Source: Alphaproteobacteria bacterium (lineage in GTDB: Bacteria; Pseudomonadota; Alphaproteobacteria; CAAGCB01; CAG-977). From it: a DNA stretch of 64,000 nt. The number at the start of each line of letters is the position of its first letter. Position 1 is the stretch's first letter. The notes under the pieces were generated by a model that saw nothing but the letters and a program-made list of their open reading frames with translations, did not search any database and had not been told where the DNA came from. The position numbers and the translations under genes are program-made. The stretch lies in the NCBI GenBank assembly GCA_900768465.1, contig CAAGCY010000025.1:38879-102878 (forward strand), read 5' to 3'. Positions 1 through 8,011 of the stretch are shown here, piece by piece.

Positions 1-285
1 GAAGTGCAGGAACGCGATTTGTTCAAAACGCCGCTTTATCCCGACGAACTGGAGGGCTTCAACTGTGTTGTGTTCGATCCGCCGCGCGCGGGGGCGAAAG
101 CGCAAGTTGAACAAATCGTTGCCACGGGTATTCCCAAAGTCGTCGCCGTGTCGTGCAATCCCGCCAGCTTTGCGCGCGACGCCGAAACTCTGATAAACGG
201 CGGATACACGCTGAAACGCCTGCGCCCAGTCGACCAGTTCGTCTTTACCCCGCATTTGGAATTGGCGGCTTTGTTCGAAAAATAA
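1..285 (+). CDS. RumA/TrmA-family RNA (uracil-5-)-methyltransferase, C-terminal fragment
   Basis: Only the last 94 codons are inside the window; the frame is open from base 1, so the true start lies upstream. The family uses S-adenosylmethionine to methylate C5 of uridine in 23S rRNA or tRNA. The fragment carries the two C-terminal signatures: FDPPRAG and SCNPASFARD, whose cysteine is the family's catalytic nucleophile. The end (RPVDQFVFTPHLELAALFEK) matches the usual 'D-x-F-P-x-T-x-H-x-E' close. The gene is convergent with rex, only 2 bp away. Which uridine is modified (RlmC, RlmD or TrmA type) cannot be told from the fragment. Confidence 0.85.
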   Translation, partial: EVQERDLFKTPLYPDELEGFNCVVFDPPRAGAKAQVEQIVATGIPKVVAVSCNPASFARDAETLINGGYTLKRLRPVDQFVFTPHLELAALFEK

Positions 286-287
286 AG

Positions 288-902
288 TCAGTCCTGATTC
301 GCGAATTGCAAAAATCCCGCGACAAGGTTTTCGTTGCGGACTTTGATGCCGTCGGGGACTTTCAAAATCGCGGGCGTGAAGTTCCAGATATATTTAAAGT
401 CGGCTTTGACCAAATCGTCGGCGACCTTTTGCGCGAACGCGCGCGGCACGGTCAAAATGGCGATGTCGGCTTGCGATTCGCGCGCCAGTTCCGACAGGCG
501 GGACACGGGATAAATCGGTTTGCCGTTGACCGCCGTGCCGACCTTTTCGGGCGCGCTGTCGAACAAAGCCAAAATGTTCAGCCCGTAATCGCTGAACGCG
601 GAATAGTTCGCCAAAGCCATGCCCAAATGCCCCGCGCCGACGATGAACGCGTTTTTGACCTTTTGAAAGCCGAGCGTGTCTTCGATGGATTCCTTGAGCG
701 CCTGCACGTCATAGCCGACGCGTCCGCGCCCTTCGTTGTTCAGCAGCTTGAAATCCTTGCGCACCTGCGAATCGTCCACGCCCAGACGCGTTGCGATTTG
801 CGGGCTGGAAATGGTGGGAATCCCGTCCTCGATATATTCGATCAGCAGGCTGTGATATTGCGCCAGACGGGCGTACACTTTTTCGGAAAGGGGCTGATTC
901 AT
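288..902 (-). CDS. rex: Redox-sensing transcriptional repressor Rex
   Basis: A 204-residue DNA-binding repressor that senses the NADH/NAD+ ratio and releases DNA when NADH is high. Residues 1-75 form the winged-helix region (SSPQIATRLGVDDSQVRKDF), residues about 83-190 the Rossmann NAD(H) domain with GAGHLG at 89-94, and the C-terminal helix swaps between dimer subunits. I place the start at the ATG at 902 because AAGGA lies 8 nt upstream; the frame is open to a TTG at 932 but that codon has no ribosome-binding site. It is divergent from adhE, and a Rex-type palindrome sits in the adhE promoter, so adhE is the obvious target. Rex is best known from Gram-positive bacteria and is uncommon in alphaproteobacteria. 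Confidence 0.93.
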   Translation of the reverse strand: MNQPLSEKVYARLAQYHSLLIEYIEDGIPTISSPQIATRLGVDDSQVRKDFKLLNNEGRGRVGYDVQALKESIEDTLGFQKVKNAFIVGAGHLGMALANYSAFSDYGLNILALFDSAPEKVGTAVNGKPIYPVSRLSELARESQADIAILTVPRAFAQKVADDLVKADFKYIWNFTPAILKVPDGIKVRNENLVAGFLQFANQD

Positions 903-996
903 AGCATAATTCCTTGAATTTGTTTGATTCAATCATAGAGGGCTTTTTTTCAAAAATCCAGCCCGAAAGATTTTTCGGCGGCGTTTTAGAAAGTGC

Positions 997-1025
997 TTGA
1001 TTTTTTCGGGGGATTCGATTATATA
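997..1025 (+). promoter_or_regulatory. adhE promoter (-35 TTGATT, -10 TATATA)
   Basis: TTGATT at 997-1002 and TATATA at 1020-1025 are separated by exactly 17 bp, giving a predicted transcription start near 1032, inside the adjacent Rex palindrome. Confidence 0.75.
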
Positions 1026-1029
1026 GAAA

Positions 1030-1047
1030 CTGTGAAATAAATCACGA
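1030..1047. promoter_or_regulatory. Rex operator in the adhE promoter
   Basis: CTGTGAAATAAATCACGA is an imperfect palindrome (TGTGA/TCACG) that closely follows the Rex consensus TTGTGAA-N4-TTCACAA. It starts 4 bp after the -10 box and covers the predicted start site, so bound Rex would block initiation when NADH is low. The rex gene lies immediately upstream on the other strand. Confidence 0.8.
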
Positions 1048-1073
1048 TTAACCCAAACAGTTTAGAGGGAACA

Positions 1074-3665
1074 ATGGAAAACGAAGTCAGAACCGCAGAG
1101 GATCTTGAGGCCGTCATTACCAAAGCGCACGAAGCGCAGGCGAAATACGCTTCGTACACGCAGGAACAGGTGGACAAGATTTTCCGTGAAGTCGCGTTGG
1201 CGGCTAACAAAGCCCGCATTCCTTTGGCACAGATGGCTGCCGAAGAAACGGGAATGGGCGTTATGGAAGACAAGGTGATTAAAAACCACTTCGCGTCCGA
1301 ATACATCTATAACAAATACAGAAATATGAAAACCTGCGGCGTCATCGAAGAAGACAAAGCCGGCGGTATCAAAAAAATCGCCGAACCCATCGGCGTTATC
1401 GCAGGCATCGTTCCGACGACGAACCCGACTTCCACAGCCATTTTCAAAACTCTGATTGCGCTGAAAACGCGCAACGCCATTGTCTTTTCACCGCACCCCC
1501 GCGCCAAGAAAAGCACCATCGCCGCCGCCAAGCTGTGCTTGGAAGCCGCGGTCAAAGCCGGCGCTCCGGAAGGAATCATCGGCTGGATTGACGAACCGAC
1601 CATCGAATTGTCCGATATGCTGATGAAACACCCCAAGGTTGACATCATTCTGGCGACGGGCGGTCCCGGCATGGTCAAAGCCGCTTATTCTTCGGGCAAG
1701 CCCGCTTTGGGCGTCGGTCCCGGCAATACGCCCGCGGTCATTGACGAAACTGCCGACATTCAAATGGCTGTTTCCTCGATTCTGCTGAGCAAAACGTTCG
1801 ACAACGGCATGATTTGCGCGTCCGAACAATCCGTTATCGCGGTTGACGAAGTGTACGAAGCCGTCCGCAAGGAATTTGAATTCCGCGGCGCATACATTCT
1901 GAATGAACAGGAACGCGAAAAAGTCGCCGCCATTCTGTTGACCCCGCGCGGCGTAAACCCCGCGATTGTCGGTCAGCCCGCTTATAAAATCGCGGAAATG
2001 GCGGGAATCGAAGTTCCCGAAGAAACAAAGGTTCTGATTGGCGAAGTCGAAGACACGACGACCGCCGAACCGTTCGCGCACGAAAAACTGTCGCCCGTTT
2101 TGGCTCTGTACCGCGCCAAAGACTTTGAAGACGCGATGGAAAAAGCCTACACGCTGGTCGATCACGGCGGCGCGGGTCATACTTCCGTTCTGTATACGGA
2201 CGAAAGAAAGACCGACAGAATCAACGCGTTCGGCAACAAAATCCACACCGGCCGCATTTTAATCAACTCCCCCGCGGCGCATGGCGCCATCGGCGATTTG
2301 TTCAACTTCAAACTGAACCCGACGCTGACCATCGGCTGCGGTTCGTGGGGCGGCAACGCCACCAGCGAAAACGTTGGTCCGAAGCACCTGTTGAACATCA
2401 AAACCGTCGCCGAAAGGAGAGAAAATATGCTGTGGTATAAAGTACCGCCCAAGATTTATTTCAAACGCGGGTCGATGGACTACGCTTTGCGCGAACTGAA
2501 AGGCAAAAAACGTGCCTTTATCGTAACCGACCGCTTCCTGTTCAATTCGGGCGCCGTGAACAACATCACGCGCGTTTTGGACGAAATCGGAACGGATTAC
2601 CAGATTTTCTTTGACGTGAAGCCCGATCCCACCCTGTCGACGATTAACGACGCGATGATGATGGTCAAAACGTACGAACCCGATTGCTTTATCGCGCTGG
2701 GCGGCGGTTCGCCGATTGACGCGTGCAAAGTCATGTGGCTGATGTACGAACAACCCGAAATCAAGTTCGAAGACGTCGCCATGCGCTTTATGGATATCCG
2801 CAAGAGAATTTGCGATTTGCCCGCTTTGGGTGCAAAAGCGTCCATGGTCGCCATTCCGACGACTTCCGGTACGGGTTCCGAAGTAACGCCGTTCGCGGTT
2901 ATTACCGACGACAAAACCCACATCAAATATCCGTTGGCGGACTATGCGCTGACCCCGTCCATGGCGATTGTCGACGCGAACTTGGTCGACACGATGCCGC
3001 CGGGACTGTGCGCCGCTTCGGGTTATGACGCGATTGTTCACGCGATTGAAGCTTACGTTTCCATTATGGCGACGAACTTCACGAACTCGAACGCTTTGGA
3101 AGCCGCGAAAAAGGTTTACAAATACCTGCCGCGTTCCTACAAAAACGGCAAAAACGACCCGATTGCCCGCGAAAAGATGCACTATGCGTCCACGCTGGCG
3201 GGTATGGCTTTTGCTAACGCGTTCTTGGGATTGTGCCATTCGATGGCGCATAAACTGGGCGCCGCGTTCAACATTCCGCACGGTATCGCGAATGCGTTGC
3301 TGTTGTGTCAGGTCATTCGCTTCAACGCAAGCGACCGCCCTGTCAAACAGGCTGCTTTCGCTCAGTACAAATACCCCAATGCGAAAGAAAAGTACGGTCA
3401 GATTGCCAACGCTCTGAAATTGGGCGGCAAAAACGACGACGAAAAGTTGGAATTGCTGCTGCAGGCGCTGACGAACTTGAAGAAAGAAGTCAACATTCCT
3501 CTGTCCATCCGCGATTACGGCATTAAAGAAGAAGACTTTAACGCCAAGTTGGACGAACTGGTGGAAATGGCGTTTGACGACCAGTGCACGGGCGCCAACC
3601 CCCGTTATCCTTTGTTCAAGGAAATCAAGGAAATCTACTTAAAGGCTTACGAAGGAATCGTTTAA
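1074..3665 (+). CDS. adhE: Bifunctional aldehyde-alcohol dehydrogenase AdhE
   Basis: An 863-residue cytoplasmic enzyme converting acetyl-CoA to acetaldehyde and then to ethanol, consuming two NADH per acetyl-CoA. Residues 1-440 are the CoA-acylating aldehyde dehydrogenase domain with the catalytic cysteine in NGMICASE (Cys248). Residues about 455-863 are the iron-dependent alcohol dehydrogenase domain with GGGSPIDACK (NAD binding) and the iron-ligand segments around DAIVHAIEAY and GLCHSMAHKLGAAFNIPHG. Length matches the full-length family (860-890). A ribosome-binding site GAGGGA (1065-1070) fixes the ATG. Control by Rex is indicated by the operator upstream, and a strong hairpin terminator follows, so the gene is monocistronic. 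It implies mixed-acid or ethanol fermentation. Confidence 0.97.
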   Translation: MENEVRTAEDLEAVITKAHEAQAKYASYTQEQVDKIFREVALAANKARIPLAQMAAEETGMGVMEDKVIKNHFASEYIYNKYRNMKTCGVIEEDKAGGIKKIAEPIGVIAGIVPTTNPTSTAIFKTLIALKTRNAIVFSPHPRAKKSTIAAAKLCLEAAVKAGAPEGIIGWIDEPTIELSDMLMKHPKVDIILATGGPGMVKAAYSSGKPALGVGPGNTPAVIDETADIQMAVSSILLSKTFDNGMICASEQSVIAVDEVYEAVRKEFEFRGAYILNEQEREKVAAILLTPRGVNPAIVGQPAYKIAEMAGIEVPEETKVLIGEVEDTTTAEPFAHEKLSPVLALYRAKDFEDAMEKAYTLVDHGGAGHTSVLYTDERKTDRINAFGNKIHTGRILINSPAAHGAIGDLFNFKLNPTLTIGCGSWGGNATSENVGPKHLLNIKTVAERRENMLWYKVPPKIYFKRGSMDYALRELKGKKRAFIVTDRFLFNSGAVNNITRVLDEIGTDYQIFFDVKPDPTLSTINDAMMMVKTYEPDCFIALGGGSPIDACKVMWLMYEQPEIKFEDVAMRFMDIRKRICDLPALGAKASMVAIPTTSGTGSEVTPFAVITDDKTHIKYPLADYALTPSMAIVDANLVDTMPPGLCAASGYDAIVHAIEAYVSIMATNFTNSNALEAAKKVYKYLPRSYKNGKNDPIAREKMHYASTLAGMAFANAFLGLCHSMAHKLGAAFNIPHGIANALLLCQVIRFNASDRPVKQAAFAQYKYPNAKEKYGQIANALKLGGKNDDEKLELLLQALTNLKKEVNIPLSIRDYGIKEEDFNAKLDELVEMAFDDQCTGANPRYPLFKEIKEIYLKAYEGIV

Positions 3666-3690
3666 CTCCTCCGGATTCCTTCCGAAAGAG

Positions 3691-3718
3691 CAGGCGCGGA
3701 TTTTTCCGCGCCTGTTGT
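3691..3718 (+). terminator. Rho-independent terminator of adhE
   Basis: CAGGCGCGG (3691-3699) and CCGCGCCTG (3706-3714) form a perfect 9-bp stem with a 6-nt loop, followed by a T-rich tract, 26 bp after the adhE stop codon. Confidence 0.85.
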
Positions 3719-3768
3719 GTTTTAACGGGATGAAAATTTTTTGATGCGCCGCCGAGCAGGTCGCACCG

Positions 3769-5280
3769 TTAACGTTCAAATCCGTTCGGCTTGACTGCGA
3801 TTGCGGAGGATTTGCGGGCAGGCGCAGAATGTTCCCGCAACTTTGCCATCAACGACGGTCTTTGTTGCGAAAGCTTTTTCATCAGCGGTTCTTTTGCGCG
3901 GGATTCAATGTTGTCCTGTTCTATTTTGGCAATCGCAGGATCCAGATATTTCGCATAATATGCTTTTCTGGGGTCGGTGGCGGCTTTGGGATCGTATTGC
4001 GCGAAAACTTGTTTTTCCGACGGCGTTTCGTTTTTAGCCCGAAAACCTTTAACGCGTCCGGTGTCGACATCGGCGGTCAAGGCGACGGAAAAAGCGTCTT
4101 GTCCCGAACAATTTATATCGGGTTTATGACCTTTGACTTCGATGTTTTCACCCTCTTTGTCCCAATAAGTCAGCTTGGTGACCGCAACGCGCATGTTTCC
4201 GCCCCACGGAGCGGGAAAAGTTCCCTGAGTATATTGCTGCATGCCCGCTGTGTTTTCGCCGATATAACGGGTGTTCGGATGATGATAAAACGATGTGTAC
4301 GCGCTTTCCGCCGAAGATCCGACCTCCCTATCCAGCAAAACGTCGATTTTGCCGTGATAACCTTTTTCTTCGGAAAACGGATAATAAACGCCCGTTTCGT
4401 CAAACAGCGTTTTATTTTCGCCGGAAAAATGACTGCGCTGTACCAAATCGTCGGCGGACAAGCCTGTTCTTTCATAGTTTTGGGGTTTGTAGGCGCCGTG
4501 TTTGTGCAAAAAATAATCCGACAGGGCGGTGTCTTTTATTTCGCAACGTTTGTAAGTATTCAACATATTGCCGTACAGCCGTTTGGCAATATGATCAATC
4601 GGTTTGTCTTCCCCGCCGCGGTTGCCGCGCACATCCAAAATGACGCGTCCGTTGTCCCACTTGTCTTTGTTTTCGAAATACGCGCGGTCGAATGTTTCGA
4701 TAAAGCCTTTCCAGCTGTCGTAATCGTTTTTAAAGCCCAAATTCGGAATGGAAACGACAAGCAGGTCTTCCGTTCCGTTTTTCATTGTGCCGATTGACCA
4801 AGTCGGGAATTTTTCACCGAATTCTTCGGACCAGCCTTCCCCCAAAGAGTGGTAAGATTCGGGTTTGTTTTTATTGTAAAAAAAGTTGCTGCCGACACTG
4901 CGGGGATTGGCGGGGTCGCCGCCATGGACTTTTTTTTCACCCGTTTCGATTTCAAAGTGGCGATCTTCTACGCAGCGCGCCGTTCTGTCAGCCATTTCGG
5001 TCAGAAAGTCGCCTTGTTTCCGCGGGGTCGTTGCGTCGGCATACATTTGTTCTATTTCGGATTTGAACCGTGATTGATTTTCTGCGGAAAAACCGTCGAA
5101 CCCGACGTGTTCAAAAGCGGCGCGGGCATAAAAAGCCAGATAAAAGCGCTGAGTTTCGGGGGAAATGTCTTTCAGATTGTCCTGACGCAGTTGATCGGGG
5201 GATTTCGCCGGATACGGTTTCATCATGTCGGCGTCGGAAACGGTTTGAAGGATTTGATCAAAAGACAACGCGTCGCTCAT
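3769..5280 (-). CDS. S41 (tail-specific protease)-like protein, no signal peptide
   Basis: A 503-residue protein. The middle and C-terminal parts show S41 peptidase hallmarks: RVILDVRGNRGGED (core strand and glycine turn), EVGSSAESAY (position of the catalytic serine), TRYIGENTAG, and GHKPDI near the end of the fold. The frame is open to 5331, but I choose the ATG at 5280 because AGGGGGAC lies just upstream. Unlike Ctp/Prc proteases there is no signal peptide and no clear PDZ domain, so the protein is probably cytosolic. The last 40 residues are basic and low in complexity. It stands alone between the adhE terminator and a terminator pointing the same way. Substrate unknown; loss of activity cannot be excluded. 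Confidence 0.7.
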   Translation of the reverse strand: MSDALSFDQILQTVSDADMMKPYPAKSPDQLRQDNLKDISPETQRFYLAFYARAAFEHVGFDGFSAENQSRFKSEIEQMYADATTPRKQGDFLTEMADRTARCVEDRHFEIETGEKKVHGGDPANPRSVGSNFFYNKNKPESYHSLGEGWSEEFGEKFPTWSIGTMKNGTEDLLVVSIPNLGFKNDYDSWKGFIETFDRAYFENKDKWDNGRVILDVRGNRGGEDKPIDHIAKRLYGNMLNTYKRCEIKDTALSDYFLHKHGAYKPQNYERTGLSADDLVQRSHFSGENKTLFDETGVYYPFSEEKGYHGKIDVLLDREVGSSAESAYTSFYHHPNTRYIGENTAGMQQYTQGTFPAPWGGNMRVAVTKLTYWDKEGENIEVKGHKPDINCSGQDAFSVALTADVDTGRVKGFRAKNETPSEKQVFAQYDPKAATDPRKAYYAKYLDPAIAKIEQDNIESRAKEPLMKKLSQQRPSLMAKLREHSAPARKSSAIAVKPNGFER

Positions 5281-5356
5281 AAAGTCCCCCTGTAAGTAAT
5301 CAAGGATACATTTTTTAGCGAAATTTGTCAAACTGAACGGTAAAGCTTCTTTACCG

Positions 5357-5390
5357 AAAAAAATACCGTCATCACGGGGAGTGATGACGG
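5357..5390 (-). terminator. Terminator downstream of the DUF2934 gene
   Basis: CCGTCATCAC (5366-5375) and GTGATGACGG (5381-5390) form a perfect 10-bp stem with a 5-nt loop. Read on the minus strand it is followed by TA and a run of seven T residues (5357-5363), so it terminates the gene at 5416-5691. Confidence 0.85.
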
Positions 5391-5415
5391 CTTGTCTGTT
5401 TAATCGCGGAAAAGA

Positions 5416-5691
5416 TTACTTTTTCGCGGCGGCTTTTTTCGCCGGAGCTTTTTTCACCGCTTTTTCAGCCTTTTCGGCTTTGGGCGCAGCCGCTTTTTTG
5501 GCGGGAGCTTTCTTGGCGGGTTTCTTTTCTTCGGCTTTCGCTTCCGTGCATTCGCAAACACATTCACAGCAGCATTCGCCGTCGGCGCAGGCTTCCGCTT
5601 CCAACCAGCATTCGACGTCCGCACCTTCGGGGCAACCGTTGTTCAGCCATACGAAGTAGGCGGCTTCGCGGATTTTATCTTCGTTACACAT
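5416..5691 (-). CDS. DUF2934-type protein with Cys cluster and Lys/Ala-rich tail
   Basis: A 91-residue protein in three parts. Residues 5-32 (IREAAYFVWLNNGCPEG through ECWLEAE) match the short DUF2934 helix found in many alphaproteobacteria. Residues 34-48 hold a dense cysteine cluster (CADGECCCECVCEC) that could bind metal. Residues 56-91 are repeats of KKAPAKKAA type resembling histone H1-like tails and likely to bind nucleic acid or other polyanions. GGGAG lies upstream of the ATG and a terminator follows, so it is a single-gene unit. Function unknown. The same style of tail is fused to the trigger factor encoded at 53.6-55.1 kb. Confidence 0.75.
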   Translation of the reverse strand: MCNEDKIREAAYFVWLNNGCPEGADVECWLEAEACADGECCCECVCECTEAKAEEKKPAKKAPAKKAAAPKAEKAEKAVKKAPAKKAAAKK

Positions 5692-5790
5692 ACTTAATTT
5701 CTCCCAAAACGAGTTACGATACAGCTTGATTTGACTTCATGCTTCTATAGTTGTACACGATTTGCCGCGAAAACTCAATACAAAAAGGAA

Positions 5791-6405
5791 TTAAACGAAT
5801 TTGAACGCTTTGACGTTCCATTCCGAACACGTCCAGCCGCTGCCGTCGTTTTCAAAAACGCATACGCCGCCCGTCGCGACTTTGATGTCGTGCGTTTGGC
5901 AAAAAGCGTCGTAGTCGCCCGTCAAATGCGGTGCAAAACGGATGATGCCGTTGGAGGATACCAGCAAAACCGTTTCGCCGTCGGCAACGGAATCCGCAAA
6001 CGATTTCCATGCGGCGACGATTTTGTCGGGGTCGACTTTCCAGCCCTGCGGCACAACGGCTTTGGCGTTCCACAAATCAATCGCGTCCTGTCCGATGCGG
6101 GCGACGACTTCGTCCTCGGTTTTGTTTTCGTCGGGACCATAGTCGACTTCCGTAAAGTCGGCGTTCGGGACGACGGGCAAATCAAGCCCCAATTCCTCGA
6201 CCGCCAAAGACGCCGTTTTCATCGTTCTTTGCAAAGGCGCGGCAAAGACTTTCGTCGGAATTAGCCCTTTGGCTTTCAAGTATTTGCCGATGCCGCGGGC
6301 GCGTTCTTCCTCGACCAAGGGTAAATCGGTTCCCGCGCCGACGCGGGTCGGGGTTTCGTCTTTGCGAAAAGTGTTGCCGTGACGGGCGATAATCAGTCGT
6401 TTCAT
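5791..6405 (-). CDS. Histidine phosphatase (phosphoglycerate mutase-like) family protein
   Basis: A 204-residue cytoplasmic protein beginning MKRLIIARHGNT; RHG carries the phosphohistidine nucleophile of the branch. Further signatures are LPLVEEERARGIG, a short stretch after FAAPLQRTMKTA, and VLLVSSNGIIR, where the second catalytic histidine (usually 'VSHG') is replaced by asparagine-glycine, so the classic 'SHG' motif is not intact. The ATG at 6405 overlaps the stop of the upstream kinase-like gene (ATGA), with GGAAAGA before it. It is the last gene of an operon kdsB / P-loop protein / phosphatase. Substrate not evident. Confidence 0.75.
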   Translation of the reverse strand: MKRLIIARHGNTFRKDETPTRVGAGTDLPLVEEERARGIGKYLKAKGLIPTKVFAAPLQRTMKTASLAVEELGLDLPVVPNADFTEVDYGPDENKTEDEVVARIGQDAIDLWNAKAVVPQGWKVDPDKIVAAWKSFADSVADGETVLLVSSNGIIRFAPHLTGDYDAFCQTHDIKVATGGVCVFENDGSGWTCSEWNVKAFKFV

Positions 6406-7037
6406 TGTTCTTTCCATGCTTTCAAAAAGGTGAATTTGTCCGATGTTTTTTGCAGTTCGGGCAGTAAAGTTTGCAGCGTTTCCCACCGTTTCATCACATT
6501 TTGCGGTGAAAAATAACGGTCGCGACGGGCAAGCCGCGGCAAAACCAAAGGCGGTTCGGCGGAAATAAAACGGATTTCCACCGTATACCCCAGTTTTTTG
6601 ATTTCTTCGTACAGTTCCAAGTGCAAAGGGCTGGCGTTCGAGTGTTCAAACACAATCGGCAGGCGGGCTTTGACGGCTTTTTTCAAAACGTGATAGCCGA
6701 TAAAGCGCGCGGGCAGTTCCCAGCGTTCAAACGCCCGCTGTTTGTCGGTTTTGACTTCGGCTTGATAGGGGGGCAGCTGCTCCATAATCGCGTCAAAGCT
6801 TAAATACAAAAAGTGCGGGTTTTCGGCTTTGAACGCCGTTGCCAAAACGGATTTTCCCGACGCGGGCAGTCCCGAAATGTTAATCAAAACGGGGGAAGCG
6901 ACGGGAAAAACACCCGCCAGATGCCGCGTCAAAACCGCCCGTATGTCGGATTTCAGCGAAAACGGCGTAAAACCGTCGGGCAAAGTCGCCGACAGCGACC
7001 GCGTTCCCAAAATCCGATTGATGACATCCTGCAGCAC
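6402..7037 (-). CDS. P-loop kinase / zeta-toxin-like ATPase
   Basis: A 211-residue protein with Walker A NISGLPASGKSVL at about residues 52-64 and an LSFDAIME segment comparable to the Walker B or acceptor region of zeta-toxin and small-molecule kinase families (AAA_33 type). It begins with GTG directly after the kdsB stop codon (TAA-GTG), with GGGGAA about 10 nt upstream, and overlaps the following phosphatase gene by 4 bp. This tight coupling suggests co-expression with KdsB. No antitoxin-like partner is visible, so a metabolic sugar or nucleotide kinase is likelier than a toxin. Substrate unknown. Confidence 0.65.
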   Translation of the reverse strand: MLQDVINRILGTRSLSATLPDGFTPFSLKSDIRAVLTRHLAGVFPVASPVLINISGLPASGKSVLATAFKAENPHFLYLSFDAIMEQLPPYQAEVKTDKQRAFERWELPARFIGYHVLKKAVKARLPIVFEHSNASPLHLELYEEIKKLGYTVEIRFISAEPPLVLPRLARRDRYFSPQNVMKRWETLQTLLPELQKTSDKFTFLKAWKEQ

Positions 7038-7859
7038 TTAGACGAGTTCCCCGTATTCGGCGATAATCGCTTCGACGCGGGCGACGTCTTCGGGGGAATC
7101 GACGCCGCTGGTCGTTTTGCGTCCGCGGTAGTCGACTTCGACCATTTTGACTTTTTTGCCGTTGTAAAGGAATCTCATCTGTTCCAAGCCTTCGATTTGA
7201 TCGGCTTCATACGGCGACGGGGGCAGGGTGAAGTAATCTTTCAGCGCGTCGAACGTGTAAGCGTACAGTCCGACGTGACGGCGGACGGGGCTTTTTTCGG
7301 ACAGCTCGCGCGCTTTTTCGGGTTTGCGCACGGCGGGAATCACGTTTTTGGAAAACGCCATCGCGTAACCCGCTTTGTCGACCAGAACGGTCGTACCCGA
7401 ATAAGGAGTCGTTTTTTTGGATTCCAGCAGGCGGTCGTATTCCCCCCAATCCAAATGGACGCACGGCGTAAACACGTCGGCGGGGCAGGCTTTCCACGCG
7501 TCAATCAATTCTTGCAGCAAGTGCGGCGGGCAAAGCGGGTTGTCGCCTTGCAGATTGATGACGAAAGCGGGACGGACGGATTCTTTTTGCACGGCGTCCC
7601 AGCAGCGTTCCGTTCCCGATTTGCAATCCGCGCGGGTCATGGTGAACGGAATGGCGGCAGTTTTGCAGAAATCGGCGATTCTGTCGTCGTCCGTCGCCAC
7701 GGTATAAGCGCAGTTTTCGTTGTTTTTGCAAACAAAATCGGCAATCATCGCCACGCGCTTTATCATTTCGACGCCCGCGATTTTGACCAGCGGTTTGCCG
7801 GGCAGGCGGGACGACTGATAACGGGCGGGAATGATGATGAGAATCTTGTTGGATGTCAT
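7038..7859 (-). CDS. kdsB: 3-deoxy-manno-octulosonate cytidylyltransferase (CMP-Kdo synthetase)
   Basis: A 273-residue cytoplasmic enzyme activating Kdo with CTP for the lipopolysaccharide core. Signature segments are IPARYQSSRLPGKPL (nucleotide binding at the N terminus), YTVATDDDRI, MTRADCKSGTERC and NLQGDNP. Consensus AGGAGG precedes the ATG. It is first in a three-gene minus-strand operon. The other window gene of this pathway, kdsD, lies at 45.8 kb. It is slightly longer than the usual 245-255 residues, and several conserved positions differ mildly (SGTERCWDAV for SGTDRxAEA; QGDNPL for QGDEPL), so a related sugar-acid cytidylyltransferase is a minor alternative. Confidence 0.85.
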   Translation of the reverse strand: MTSNKILIIIPARYQSSRLPGKPLVKIAGVEMIKRVAMIADFVCKNNENCAYTVATDDDRIADFCKTAAIPFTMTRADCKSGTERCWDAVQKESVRPAFVINLQGDNPLCPPHLLQELIDAWKACPADVFTPCVHLDWGEYDRLLESKKTTPYSGTTVLVDKAGYAMAFSKNVIPAVRKPEKARELSEKSPVRRHVGLYAYTFDALKDYFTLPPSPYEADQIEGLEQMRFLYNGKKVKMVEVDYRGRKTTSGVDSPEDVARVEAIIAEYGELV

Positions 7860-8011
7860 AAGAAAGCCTCCTGAAAATATGGTCGTTCCAGTCTAAGCGT
7901 CAAAAGGGGCAAGTCAAGCGTTTTTACATCGTTTATTTACTGGAAAAAAATCTTTCGGTTGTGTATCTTAGAAGCTACATTTTGATTTTTAACCGCTGAA
8001 AGAGTTTTCCC

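Noticed and set aside
6402..7037. Zeta-type toxin of a toxin-antitoxin pair
   Set aside because: Walker A fits, but no small antitoxin gene is adjacent and the gene is coupled to kdsB and a phosphatase, favouring a metabolic kinase.
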